A stretch of 52,167 nucleotides of DNA from JANQKX01 sp039028695 (GCA_039028695.1 JBCCHN010000028.1:1-52167), one strand, 5' to 3'. Positions 35,348-44,484 are shown, counted from the stretch's first letter. Notes: generated by a model from the sequence alone, not told the origin. A program made the numbers and translations.

Positions 35348-36883
35348 ATGTCCCTGAAGTCGCAGGCATCTCAAAGATCCCAACCGTCCATTCTTATGAT
35401 CCAGGCCGACCAACTCTCCGCGTCGGCCCTGTCCTGCTACGGCAATAGCATCACCCAAACGCCCCATTTGGATCGATTGGCGGGGGAAGGGGCCGTGTTT
35501 GAAGAAGCCTACTGTAACTATCCCCTTTGTGCCCCCTCGCGATTTTCCATGATGACCGGGCAGTTGGCCTCGCGCATCGCAGCCTACGATAACGGGGCGG
35601 AGTTTCCGGCAGGTATTCCCACCTTTGCGCATTACCTGCGGGCCGCCGGCTACCGCACATGCCTGTCGGGTAAGATGCACTTTATCGGCCCGGACCAGCT
35701 GCATGGCTATGACCAGCGCCTGACCAGCGACATCTATCCGAGCGACTTTGTCTGGGCCGCCAATTGGGACGAGGCGCGCCAGCGGGACACCAACGGGCCC
35801 GGCGCCGTCACCGTTGCGGGGCCGTGTCAAGAAAGTGTGCAGATCCAATACGACGATCAGGTGGCCGCGCAGGCCTGTGACTGGCTCGAGCAATGCCGCG
35901 ACGATGACCGGCCCTTCTTGCTCACGGTGTCCTTCACCCATCCCCATGATCCCTTTGTTTGCGGCTATGACGATTGGGCGCTTTACGAGGGCGTGGAGAT
36001 CCCCTTGCCTGAAACCCCCCAGGCTCAAGATCCCCACTCGCAAAAAATTCTTCAGCAATTCGGCATGGCGGACATTACTTTCAGCGATGCGGAGATTGTC
36101 CGGGCCCGCCGCGGCTATTATGGCTCGGTCTCCTATTTTGACCGGAAGATCGGTCAGGTGCTTGCAGCCCTCGAAGCATCGGGCCGGGCGGAAAATACCA
36201 TCGTCCTGGTCACCGCGGACCACGGGGAAATGCTCGGGGAGCAGGGGCTGTGGATGAAAAAAGTGTTTTTCGAGAATGCCATCAAGGTGCCGCTGATCTT
36301 CTGGCGCCCGGGCCGCATCGCCGCGAAGCGCATTTCGGGCTTGGTGTCTCTCGTGGACCTCTTGCCCACCCTGATGGGCCTCGCCGGTCAGGACACGAGT
36401 GACGGCGAGGGGCCTGTGGAGCCCGTGGACGGTCTGGACCTCACGCCGGCCCTTTGGGGATCTGAAGATCTGCCCGAGCGGCCTTTGCGCGCCGAGTTGA
36501 CCTGCGAGGGCAGCGACGGTCCGGTCCTGCTGCTGCGCCGAGGCAGCCTCAAATACATTTGGAGTACCGTGGATCCGCCTCTACTGTTTGACCTTGAAAC
36601 GGACCCAAACGAGGTGGAGAACTTGGCGGGCCGCACCGAATGGGCGGAGCGGGAGGCAGCCCTGCTGTCCGATGTAACGGCCCTGTGGGAGCCGCAAGAG
36701 TTGGCCCGCGCCGTCCGCCTGTCTCAAGTGCGACGCGGCCTCATCACCCGAGCTCACAAGACGGTTGGCACTCCGCCCGACTGGGATTACCGTGAATCGG
36801 TTCAGCCGGACTCCCGCTGGATGCGCGGTGAGACCAGCTATAATGATTGGGCCTTCAGCTCGATTATCGGCTTGGAAAAATAA
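35348..36883 (+). CDS. Sulfatase, choline-sulfatase-like
   Basis: The 511-aa enzyme has the formylglycine signature C61-A-P-S-R65 in NYPLCAPSRFSMMTG, the metal-binding start ILMIQADQLSASALSCYGN, TPHLDRLAGEGAVFE, and VTADHGEMLGEQGLWMKKVFFE, which is close to BetC choline-sulfatases. The length is also typical (about 500 aa). It would hydrolyse an O-sulfate ester, releasing sulfate. The ATG at 35348 lies 4 bases after the PhyH stop. The two oxygenase neighbours are not part of known betICBA clusters, so a sulfated substrate other than choline is possible. Confidence 0.87.
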   Translation: MSLKSQASQRSQPSILMIQADQLSASALSCYGNSITQTPHLDRLAGEGAVFEEAYCNYPLCAPSRFSMMTGQLASRIAAYDNGAEFPAGIPTFAHYLRAAGYRTCLSGKMHFIGPDQLHGYDQRLTSDIYPSDFVWAANWDEARQRDTNGPGAVTVAGPCQESVQIQYDDQVAAQACDWLEQCRDDDRPFLLTVSFTHPHDPFVCGYDDWALYEGVEIPLPETPQAQDPHSQKILQQFGMADITFSDAEIVRARRGYYGSVSYFDRKIGQVLAALEASGRAENTIVLVTADHGEMLGEQGLWMKKVFFENAIKVPLIFWRPGRIAAKRISGLVSLVDLLPTLMGLAGQDTSDGEGPVEPVDGLDLTPALWGSEDLPERPLRAELTCEGSDGPVLLLRRGSLKYIWSTVDPPLLFDLETDPNEVENLAGRTEWAEREAALLSDVTALWEPQELARAVRLSQVRRGLITRAHKTVGTPPDWDYRESVQPDSRWMRGETSYNDWAFSSIIGLEK

Positions 36884-37890
36884 TGGTTGCTGACATCCCC
36901 CTGATTGATTTAACCGACCTGCGGCGAGCGCCTGAAGCGTCGGCGGGGCAGGCCGTGGTGGCCGAGATCGACCAGGCCTGCCAAGACTTTGGCTTTTTCC
37001 AGGTTGTAGGCCATGGGGTGCCCGAGGCGCTGATCGCGCGGGTCTGGCGGGAAACCCGCGCTTTTTTTGCCCTCCCTATGGCGGACAAACGCAAGCTGTC
37101 GCGCAGCCGGGAAAACCCCAGGGGCTATTACGATCGGGAATTGACCAAGAACCAGAGGGACCGCAAGGAGGTTCTGGACTTCGGCATGGAGCCCTACCCC
37201 GATTTGCCCAGCGATCATCCCCAAAACACCTGGCCGGTCGACGGGCATAACCGTTGGCCCGAAGTCATGCCTGATTTTCGCGCCACCATGGGGGACTATT
37301 TCCGGGCCTGCGACCAGTTAGGTCATCTCTTACTGCGGGCCTTTTGCCAAGGCATGGGGGAGGCGCCGGAGCGTTTGGCGCCACACTTTGACGCCGACCA
37401 TACCTCCTTCATTCGTCTCAATCACTATCCCCTTGGGGACATTTTAAGCGATACGGAAGCAGCGGCGGTTACGCCTTTGGGGGACATGGCACTGCACCAT
37501 CATAGTGATGCGGGAGTCCTTACAATCCTCTTGCAGGACGAGATCGGCGGCCTGCAGATTTTTCACAACGATGCCTGGATTGAGGTGACGCCCATTCCCG
37601 GTGCCTTTGTCATTAATGTCGGGGACATGATGCAGGTCTGGTCCAATGATCGCTATCCAGCGGCCTTGCATCGGGTGCGACCGATCCGAGGGGCACCTCG
37701 CTATTCCCTGCCATTTTTCATGAACCCTTCCTACCGAACAGACTGCGCGCCTTTGCCGTCGACCCTGACGGCGGCGGCACCTCACTACCGGTCCATTAAC
37801 TGGGGCGAGTTCCGGCAGCTGCGGACAGACGGTGATTTCGCCGACTATGGCAAAGAGGTGCAACTGAGCGACTACAGGCTGACCGGGTGA
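36883..37890 (+). CDS. Isopenicillin-N-synthase-type 2OG-Fe(II) oxygenase
   Basis: The 335-aa protein has IPLIDLTDL at the start, DFGFFQVVGHGVP, the iron ligands H207-S-D209 and H263, and the 2-oxoglutarate pair R273-Y-S275. It belongs to the plant-DAO/IPNS-like group, which is structurally different from the PhyH enzyme two genes upstream. The ATG overlaps the sulfatase TAA at one base (36883). Two distinct 2OG oxygenases in one operon suggest successive oxidations of one substrate (inference). Confidence 0.87.
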   Translation: MVADIPLIDLTDLRRAPEASAGQAVVAEIDQACQDFGFFQVVGHGVPEALIARVWRETRAFFALPMADKRKLSRSRENPRGYYDRELTKNQRDRKEVLDFGMEPYPDLPSDHPQNTWPVDGHNRWPEVMPDFRATMGDYFRACDQLGHLLLRAFCQGMGEAPERLAPHFDADHTSFIRLNHYPLGDILSDTEAAAVTPLGDMALHHHSDAGVLTILLQDEIGGLQIFHNDAWIEVTPIPGAFVINVGDMMQVWSNDRYPAALHRVRPIRGAPRYSLPFFMNPSYRTDCAPLPSTLTAAAPHYRSINWGEFRQLRTDGDFADYGKEVQLSDYRLTG

Positions 37891-38828
37891 GCGGGGCCGC
37901 GGCGCCGCCCGCTGGAAGCGGGGACAACCTGCGCTTGGCTGCCGCGCTCATGTTGGGCAATCTCTCGGGCATGGCCCTGGTCAGTGTTTTAGTGAAGCAA
38001 GTGGCCACGACCCAGCCGGACATGCCGGTTACACAGATTCTGTTCTTTCGCTTTGCCTGCTGTTTGCCGATCTTTTTATGGCCCATGTGGCGGGCCGGCG
38101 GCATTTCCGCTCTGAAAACCAGCTACCCCATCCAACATGTCCTGCGGGGCAGTTTCGGCCTGACCGCGCTGGCCCTGTTCTTTTACGCCATTACGCTGAT
38201 TCCCCTGGCCGATGCCACCGCGCTGGCCTACGCCTCGCCCCTATTCATCACCTTGCTGTCCATCCCCATCTTAGGCGAGCGGGTGGGGCCTTGGCGCTGG
38301 TCGGCGATCGCGGTCGGACTGGTGGGCATGTTACTCATCGCCCGGCCCGATCAAGCCTTTCTCGGCGAGGCATTAGCCGGTGTGAGCCTGGTCGAGCTGG
38401 GCATCCTGGCCGGGGTGGGATCAGCCTTTTTCGGCGCCTTGGTGTCCATCTGGCTACGGCGCCTGGGCCGGACCGAGCCGGCTTTTCGAATCGTGATCTT
38501 TTACAATGGAGCGGGAGCGATCCTTTTTGGACTTTGGACAACCGCTCAAGGCTGGGTGCTGCCTGACGGCGTGACCTTCCTGCTTTTGCCGGCCATCGGA
38601 TTGGTGGCCGGTTTTCAACAGCTTAGCTTTGCCCTCTCCTATCGTTACGCCGAAGCCAGCTTATTGGCCCCCTTCGAATTTTTATTGCTGCCCATCGCGG
38701 CCCTTTTGGGCTTTGTCGTGTTTGGCGAGATCCCGGCTTGGGCGAGCCTTGCCGGTGCCGGCCTGATTGTCACCAGCGGTCTTGTCGTGCTCTATCGGGA
38801 AGGACGCCAGCGCTCGGCTAACGGCTGA
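37887..38828 (+). CDS. EamA/DMT-family transporter
   Basis: A ten-helix membrane protein (313 aa) made of two EamA repeats. Hydrophobic segments begin near residue 17, and the repeat signature is visible as LADATALAYASPLFITLLSIPILGERVG in repeat 1 and YRYAEASLLAPFEFLLLPIAALLGFVVFGEIP in repeat 2. It starts with GTG at 37887, overlapping the previous stop by 4 bases. It probably imports or exports a substrate or product of the operon. Confidence 0.87.
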   Translation: MSGAAAPPAGSGDNLRLAAALMLGNLSGMALVSVLVKQVATTQPDMPVTQILFFRFACCLPIFLWPMWRAGGISALKTSYPIQHVLRGSFGLTALALFFYAITLIPLADATALAYASPLFITLLSIPILGERVGPWRWSAIAVGLVGMLLIARPDQAFLGEALAGVSLVELGILAGVGSAFFGALVSIWLRRLGRTEPAFRIVIFYNGAGAILFGLWTTAQGWVLPDGVTFLLLPAIGLVAGFQQLSFALSYRYAEASLLAPFEFLLLPIAALLGFVVFGEIPAWASLAGAGLIVTSGLVVLYREGRQRSANG

Positions 38829-39102
38829 GGGTGATACTAGGATCAAAGCCGTTTTCGCCAGATCGTGGATCAAGGCCGCCAATCCCTTACGATGCTTCTC
38901 GTCCAAGTCCACCGGTGGTTTGATGTGATCACCCTCCACCATGGCGACTTTGCCGTCGATGGGTTGAAGCGCGTCGACCGGATGACGAAGCCCCATTTGG
39001 CAAAAATACACTACAGGTGGGGCTGGGGCGAACCCCGATATAGGCGGCTGCGCCCTAACTCCGGTTCATTACCCTAGTCTTCGCCATGGACAACGTCTTA
39101 AA

Positions 39103-39148
39103 TGGTAGCGGGGAGGGGCTTGAACCCCCGACAGGCGGATTTTGATTC
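39103..39148 (-). other. tRNA 3'-half fragment, probable attachment-site remnant
   Basis: On the minus strand this reads as the 3' half of a tRNA: an anticodon-loop-like end, a short variable region, a TTCAAGC T-loop and an acceptor ending GCTACCA. It resembles the 3' half of elongator tRNA-Met genes that I know, though the anticodon is altered and one base of the T-stem appears missing. No 5' half follows. An integrase pseudogene starts 140 bases away, so it is best read as one end of an integrated element. Confidence 0.55.
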
Positions 39149-39288
39149 ATTTTACGCCCGAAAACATAGCATAACATAGAGGTCAGTTTTTCTCTTTAAA
39201 AATAAAAAGTTAAGGGGAGAATTGCGATATAAATTTTCATAGAAAAACACGCCAGTCCTCTGAATCTAAGAGCCTATAGAGAGCCTAA

Positions 39289-39603
39289 ATGTCCAAGGTC
39301 ATGCTCACGGATGCAACAGTAAGAAGCCTGGACGCACCGGAGATGGGATAAGTCACTCATTGAGATCAGACTTTAAAGGGCTTCGGGGGCCGCGTCTCTC
39401 CGGGCGGCACCAAGACCTTTATTGTGGTGCATGGCGTAAATCGTCAACGCATCTCGGTCGGGCGCTACCCAACCATGGAGTTGGCGGAGGCTCGCAAAGC
39501 GGCAATGCAAGTCTTTTATGAGAAGGCCTTGGAAAAGCACCAACCGGCATCGGTCCTTTTCAAAGAGGCCCAGGAGCTTTTCCTCCAAGCTGCGGCGCAA
39601 AAA
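39289..39603 (+). pseudogene. Tyrosine-type integrase remnant (N-terminal, Arm-binding part)
   Basis: The frame starts MSKVMLTDATVRSLDAPEMG, then hits TAA at 39349 and TGA at 39361. It resumes in the same frame with GFGGRVSPGGTKTFIVVHG, QRISVGRYPTMELAEARKAA and FKEAQELFLQAAAQK. That is the N-terminal Arm-DNA-binding plus start of the core-binding domain of a tRNA-targeting phage/island integrase. It breaks off near 39600, where the antisense SnoaL-like remnant begins; the catalytic domain is missing. Confidence 0.72.
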
Positions 39604-39607
39604 GAAT

Positions 39608-39880
39608 CAAGATTTCCTTCACCGATGGCACGCTTGAAGTGCGTCTTCTTGCCCGGATACTCAGATGCCATACATACGTTCGAAGTATTCGATAAAGGCT
39701 TCTTTCCCGTCACTGACGTGAGGGTTGTGTTGGATTTAGATGTCCCCAACGTATTTCTCAATGGCATCGCGCGGATGGCATTCGTTGAGCATAGGGTTAT
39801 AGAAAGCCTTCGCCAGTTCCTTGTTCCGTTCAGCAATTTCATACAGGAGTTTTCGCACATTATATGTCGAGTTTGACCAT
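39608..39880 (-). pseudogene. SnoaL/NTF2-like protein pseudogene
   Basis: On the minus strand successive frames give YNVRKLLYEIAERNKELAKAFYN, then (after a stop and shift) IQHNPHVSDGKEAFIEYFERM, then EYPGKKTHFKRAIGEGN. Together they spell a SnoaL-like polyketide-cyclase-fold protein broken by at least one stop and two frameshifts, and cut off where the integrase remnant begins. The IQHNPHV...GKEAF motif is characteristic. Confidence 0.6.
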
Positions 39881-40450
39881 TGAGAGTGGTTCTGTTCCTG
39901 ATCACTATTACAGCCGGTTATCCAAAGGGTCTGATTACCATTCTGCCCAAGCCAGTCATCTACGAAATAGGTCCTGAAACAGGGTATTGACCAATTGGTT
40001 CAGCGATTAGCGGGTGGCAATCTCGCTGTGAGGATTGAGGAAGATCAAGACAAGTATCAAAGGGCATTTCGTAATGATCCCGAACTCTGGAAAGCGCTGC
40101 AAAACAATGACGGATTTGCCTTTTAATTGCTTTGCGGAGGCAACCGTATACATGGCGCGCAGCAGCATAAATGCGTTTGGGCGTTCCCTTTCCGTCGGTT
40201 CGTGGCGGCGCGCCATTGATGCCCTGCCACAAGGGCCCAATGCTCTTTTCGATACAATACCACTGCCTGCTTGTCGGGGAGTTAAGATGAGATTTATCAA
40301 ACACGATTGGGGAGAAATTAGGCGGCAACCTCGTATCCTTGAGCAAGCAAAAAGCGCCGAAAGTGTCTTTGAAAGATGTTGGTACTTAAGTGCAAGTACT
40401 GTCGTATCTGTCGATATTTGTTTTTCGGTCAATTAGGAATTCGTCGAGCG
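39881..40450. other. Decayed region without intact gene
   Basis: 570 bases of mixed short frames. A plus-strand fragment at 39971-40126 reads protein-like (QLVQRLAGGNLAVRIEEDQD ... YQRAFRNDPELWKAL), ends with a normal stop and has no start. The remainder (40130-40440) has open frames on both strands that I cannot assign. It fits the scarred edge of an integrated element. Confidence 0.4.
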
Positions 40451-41491
40451 GTGCTTCCGAAGTTGGATATTGAACTGAATGTTCTGAGCCAAGTCCTTGA
40501 TTGCTTGCAAAATGGACAATCGTTAGTGCTGGCCACGGTCATTGACACCTGGGGCTCCTCGCCTCGACCCGTAGGTAGCGAAATGTTCATTACCCAGAAT
40601 GGAGAAATTCAGGGTTCGTTGTCTGGCGGCTGCATCGAAGCTTCTGTGGTCGGCGAAGCGATGGCCTTGTTCGGGGGCGGCGACCCGATCATCTTGGAGT
40701 TCGGTGTGTCGAATGAGAGAGCCTGGGAGGTGGGACTTTCTTGTGGCGGCATGATCAAGGTCCATTTGGAGCACCTAACCTCTCAGGACAAAGACTTTAT
40801 CACCCAACTACAAAAAATTATCCGGCTTCGGCGGCAGCGCATGAGCATGATGTGGGTGAGGGACTTATTATCAAGTTTTCGTGTCGTTTTGAGCGAAACG
40901 GGCGAAACTTTTGGGTCTGGTGCGGTAGAGACAGAGCATTTTGCCCTCTCCGGCATCGCTGAAAGCCGCCTACTAGCGCCTAAAGACGGACGGCATATTT
41001 TTCTACACCACTTTGAGCCAAAGGTTCATCTGATCATCATTGGTGCTGTCCATGTGGCACAGTGTTTGGTGAAGTTGGCTGAGGCTCTAGATTTCAAAGT
41101 TACCGTGATTGATCCTCGACGCGCTTGGGCACATGAGGCGCGTTTCGGCGACACTGATTGCTTAATTGGGTGGCCTGACGCGGCCATGGCGGAGATCGGG
41201 TTGGACCGCTGGACCGCTATTGCAGCCCTAAGTCACGATCCCAAGATTGACGACCCAGGCCTCCTTACCGCGTTAGCTTCCGAGGCCTTTTACATCGGCG
41301 CATTGGGAAGCAATCGGACCCACACGCAACGATTAGAGCGCCTGCGGGAAAGTGAATTGGATGCGGCCGAGTTGCAACGCATTCATGGCCCGATCGGATT
41401 GAAGATTGGCGCTAAAACTCCCAATGAAATTGCATTGGCAATACTGGCGCAAGTCGTTGCCCAAAAAAGCGAATCTAGGCTAATCCCATGA
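40451..41491 (+). CDS. XdhC/CoxI-family molybdenum cofactor maturation protein
   Basis: XdhC-type proteins bind molybdenum cofactor, promote its sulfuration and deliver it to xanthine-dehydrogenase-family enzymes. Both halves are present: the XdhC_CoxI part (LVLATVIDTWGSSPRPVGSEM, GSLSGGCIEASVVGEA) and the Rossmann-type XdhC_C part (IIIGAVHVAQCLVKLAEAL, VIDPRRAWAHEARF, GALGSNRTHTQRLERL, HGPIGLKIGAKTPNEIALAI). The start is uncertain; I used GTG at 40451, since the frame runs further up through non-conserved sequence. It overlaps the MoeA-MobA fusion by 4 bases. The likely client is the molybdenum hydroxylase at 46.8-49.4 kb. Confidence 0.85.
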   Translation: MLPKLDIELNVLSQVLDCLQNGQSLVLATVIDTWGSSPRPVGSEMFITQNGEIQGSLSGGCIEASVVGEAMALFGGGDPIILEFGVSNERAWEVGLSCGGMIKVHLEHLTSQDKDFITQLQKIIRLRRQRMSMMWVRDLLSSFRVVLSETGETFGSGAVETEHFALSGIAESRLLAPKDGRHIFLHHFEPKVHLIIIGAVHVAQCLVKLAEALDFKVTVIDPRRAWAHEARFGDTDCLIGWPDAAMAEIGLDRWTAIAALSHDPKIDDPGLLTALASEAFYIGALGSNRTHTQRLERLRESELDAAELQRIHGPIGLKIGAKTPNEIALAILAQVVAQKSESRLIP

Positions 41492-43137
41492 AGTTTGGCC
41501 CTTACCCGATAAGTGAGGCAGAGGGCACAATTCTGGCTCATACATGGCGTTGCCCGGAGCGCGTTGTAAAAAAAGGACAAGCCCTATCCAAAGAGGATCT
41601 GCAGGTCATGGCTGCTGCAGGCTTATCTGAGGTGATTGCTGCTCGATTAGATCCGAACGATCTCCACGAAGACGAAGTCGCGTGGAGCGTTGCAAATGCT
41701 CTATGCGGATCGGGACTGACGCTCACTCCGGCCGCTACAGGTCGATGCAATTTAGTCGCAAGAGCGGCTGGAGTATTAGTCTTGGGCCGACAGGTGATTG
41801 AAACCGCCAATAACATTGATGAGGCCATAACAGTGGCGACCTTGCAACCCTTTGCCACTGTTAAAGCGCGCCAGGTTGTCGCCACGGTCAAGGTCATCCC
41901 ATTTGCGGTCCCGGCATCCGCAGTCCAGAAGGTAATCCTTGGTCTTGGGCAAAAGAGTGCCTTGCGCTTATCACCGTTTTCGGCAAAGCGTGTCGGTGCA
42001 GTATTGACGACATTGCCCGGTTTTAAAAAAAGTCTGATCGAAAAATATGAGCGAAGTCTGCACAAACGAGCAAAGGACTTGGGGTCGGAGTTGGCTCATG
42101 TGGCCCAAACGCCCCACACCCGAGCGGCGGTTCGCATCACCTTAGGCCGTCTAATTAAGCAAAATTTCGATCTGCTCATTATAGGCGGGGCATCTGCGAT
42201 CATGGATCGGCGCGACGTCATTCCTGCCGCAATCACTGACTTGGGTGGTACAATAGAGCGCTACGGAATGCCGGTGGACCCTGGTAACCTGTTGCTGTTG
42301 GGCCAAGTCGGGTCAAAACAGATTGTCGCGATGCCGGGCTGCGCCCGCTCCATTAAAGAAAACGGATTTGACTGGGTGCTGGCCCGTCTTTTGGCTGATT
42401 TGTCTGTTACATCGAAAGACGTTGCTGGTATGGGCGTCGGTGGATTGCTTGAAAAAACTTTTTCTCGCGATAAGAAGAGTGTTGTCACAGCAGAGGTTCG
42501 GAGTTTCGGTAAGTCTCTGCCGAAAGACGATCGACCTCAGATTGGCGCAGTCGTTTTAGCCGCTGGACAATCGAGCCGCATGGGATCGCAAAACAAACTG
42601 CTGATCCAAGTAAACGGCAGTGCCATTGTCCGGACCACTGTCCAAGAAGTTCGCCGCGCCCGGATCTCGGATCTGGTTGTAGTCACGGGCCACCAGGCCA
42701 ATGCCGTAGCCCAAGCTTTGGCTGGAATAGATGCTCGGATCGTTAAAAATGATAACTATCAGAGCGGTCTGAGTACATCGGTCAAATGTGGTCTTGCCGC
42801 TTTGTCTGCGGATTTGGATGGGGCGATGATTTGCCTGGGCGACATGCCTTTCGTTAAGACTGACCTTCTTGAGCGGCTTATCGACGGCTTCGAAGAAACC
42901 GGAAGTCGTCGCATTTGTGTGCCTTGCTTTTCCGGCCGCCGCGGTAACCCGGTCCTCTGGGGGAAGTGGTTCTTTGATGACCTGCAAGCACTTGAAGGAG
43001 ATCAAGGTGGGAGATTGTTGTTTCGCAAGTACGCAGATCTGGTTGAGGAAATTGACCTGGAGGACGAGGCTGTTTTAACCGATATCGACCGGCCTGAAGA
43101 TCTGCACCAAAACCTAGTTCCAGAAAGTGATCTATGA
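41488..43137 (+). CDS. MoeA-like / MobA-like fusion (molybdenum cofactor cytidylyltransferase)
   Basis: The 549-aa protein has two parts. Residues 1 to about 340 are a molybdopterin-binding domain (FDLLIIGGASAIMDRRDVIPAAI, GMPVDPGNLLLLG, VAMPGCARSIKENGFDWVL). Residues about 350-540 are a MobA/MocA-like NTP transferase (IGAVVLAAGQSSRMGSQNKLL, VVTGHQANAV, MICLGDMPFV, RRGNPVLWG, LTDIDRPEDL). MocA-type enzymes add CMP to molybdopterin for xanthine-oxidase-family proteins, which matches the IorAB-type client downstream. It starts with ATG overlapping the XdhC stop and ends overlapping the IscU-like gene. Confidence 0.87.
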   Translation: MKFGPYPISEAEGTILAHTWRCPERVVKKGQALSKEDLQVMAAAGLSEVIAARLDPNDLHEDEVAWSVANALCGSGLTLTPAATGRCNLVARAAGVLVLGRQVIETANNIDEAITVATLQPFATVKARQVVATVKVIPFAVPASAVQKVILGLGQKSALRLSPFSAKRVGAVLTTLPGFKKSLIEKYERSLHKRAKDLGSELAHVAQTPHTRAAVRITLGRLIKQNFDLLIIGGASAIMDRRDVIPAAITDLGGTIERYGMPVDPGNLLLLGQVGSKQIVAMPGCARSIKENGFDWVLARLLADLSVTSKDVAGMGVGGLLEKTFSRDKKSVVTAEVRSFGKSLPKDDRPQIGAVVLAAGQSSRMGSQNKLLIQVNGSAIVRTTVQEVRRARISDLVVVTGHQANAVAQALAGIDARIVKNDNYQSGLSTSVKCGLAALSADLDGAMICLGDMPFVKTDLLERLIDGFEETGSRRICVPCFSGRRGNPVLWGKWFFDDLQALEGDQGGRLLFRKYADLVEEIDLEDEAVLTDIDRPEDLHQNLVPESDL

Positions 43138-43571
43138 GTTCCAAAGGCCGCCTAGGATCCGTCGAGGATCTTTACAGTGCGCGCATACGTAACCTGGCGC
43201 GTGAGCTCATCAATGGCGAAGCCTTGTATGAATTTAGCAAGGAGATCTACCATGATAACCCTTATTGTGGGGACAGTGTCCGGTTGCAACTTCGAATCCA
43301 AAATAGAAAAATAATGGCTATATCTCAGGTCGTGCATGGTTGCACCATTTGCAAAGCCTCTGCCTGTTTAATAGATCGGAATGTCGTAGGGCTTGGACTT
43401 AAGGAAGTGGACTTGGCCCATGATAGCCTAAGAAGGGTCGTCATGGGCAATGAACTACTAGGACCAGGCGCATGGCCGGACATTGAGGTCTTTCAGCCTT
43501 TGCAAAGGTTTCGGGGGCGATGGAATTGTGCCTTTCTGCCATTTCAAGCATTGTCTCTAGCATTAAATTAG
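43134..43571 (+). CDS. IscU/NifU-like iron-sulfur scaffold protein
   Basis: The 145-aa protein is of the SufU/IscU type: NPYCGDSVRLQLRI (C45), HGCTICKASACLI (C70, with C73 and C78 nearby) and the third conserved cysteine in RWNCAFLPFQAL (C132). These are the cluster-assembling cysteines. It overlaps the MoeA-MobA gene by 4 bases and so belongs to a molybdenum-hydroxylase maturation operon. It may help load the 2Fe-2S clusters of the IorA-type subunit (inference). It is not near any isc or suf gene here. Confidence 0.82.
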   Translation: MSSKGRLGSVEDLYSARIRNLARELINGEALYEFSKEIYHDNPYCGDSVRLQLRIQNRKIMAISQVVHGCTICKASACLIDRNVVGLGLKEVDLAHDSLRRVVMGNELLGPGAWPDIEVFQPLQRFRGRWNCAFLPFQALSLALN

Positions 43572-43833
43572 CCTCAAAAACGGACCGGCTTCGTTGTTAG
43601 CACCTCCATGTTTGAGCGTGAGCCTTTAGCCTGACTACTTGGCGTATGAGGCTACGTCGTCCAAAGGGAAGATTAGGCGCTTTATTGAATTCCTGAGTTT
43701 GATAAAGCTTTCTTCAGCTAGACTGCTTTCTGTTGACCGCCACTTAAAAAAAACTTTTCTGCGAGACCCTTGGAGTCGCATTGATGGTGTTTGTTTACTC
43801 CTGATCGGCGTCATTTCAGAAAGTTCCAAGACT

Positions 43834-44484
43834 TCACCTATAGCGAGATTGGTCGAGGCCTACTTCGGCGCCAAAATGAGCGTTTACGGCCTTATACCAA
43901 GGCTGCTGCCGGCCACGGTCGAGATAGGCGCGAACATTAGGATAGGGGGAGATATCGACGCCGACGGTATCGACTGGGTCGAGTGCCGAGACCAACGATA
44001 TGTCGGCAATTGTCAGTCTTTTTCCGTTCAGAAACTCGGCCTTGTCCAATCTGTCATTTAGGATGGGCAATGCCCGATTGACGCGAGAAAGCGCTACCTC
44101 AACGACGCCGTTGTTCACAGGGTTACCCGTCGTTTGGGCAACCCAGCGATATACCTCGATATCAAGTACCGGCGTTCGTACTTCGTGCACGACAAGATTG
44201 AGCCACCGATCTACGGTGGCTTGCTCAGACAGTTGAGAGGGATATAGACCAGTTTCGGATTTGCGCGCCAAGTACAGCAGGATTGCAATGCTTTCGGTCA
44301 GAACGAGGTCCCCATCGATCATGGCCGGAACTTTCGACATTGGGTTGATTGCTTTGAAATCGGGTGTGTTCTGTCGCCCCTCGCGCAGGTCGATGAGTTT
44401 TTTCTCAAAGTCGATTCCCGCCGCTTCGGCTGTCATGAGACATGCTAGAGATGGCGTCGAGAAGAAAAAGTAATAAATCTGCAT
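43834..44484 (-). CDS. Glutathione S-transferase family protein
   Basis: The 216-aa two-domain protein has the thioredoxin-like N-terminus IYYFFFSTPSLACLMTAEAAGI, FKAINPMSKVPAMIDGDLVLTESIAILLYLARK, and an all-helical C-terminal part with ADISLVSALDP. S9 or Y5 could be the catalytic residue. It lies on the minus strand between the two molybdenum-enzyme blocks. A 22-base element shared with the reductase/NTF2 region lies about 150 bases upstream. Confidence 0.87.
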   Translation of the reverse strand: MQIYYFFFSTPSLACLMTAEAAGIDFEKKLIDLREGRQNTPDFKAINPMSKVPAMIDGDLVLTESIAILLYLARKSETGLYPSQLSEQATVDRWLNLVVHEVRTPVLDIEVYRWVAQTTGNPVNNGVVEVALSRVNRALPILNDRLDKAEFLNGKRLTIADISLVSALDPVDTVGVDISPYPNVRAYLDRGRQQPWYKAVNAHFGAEVGLDQSRYR

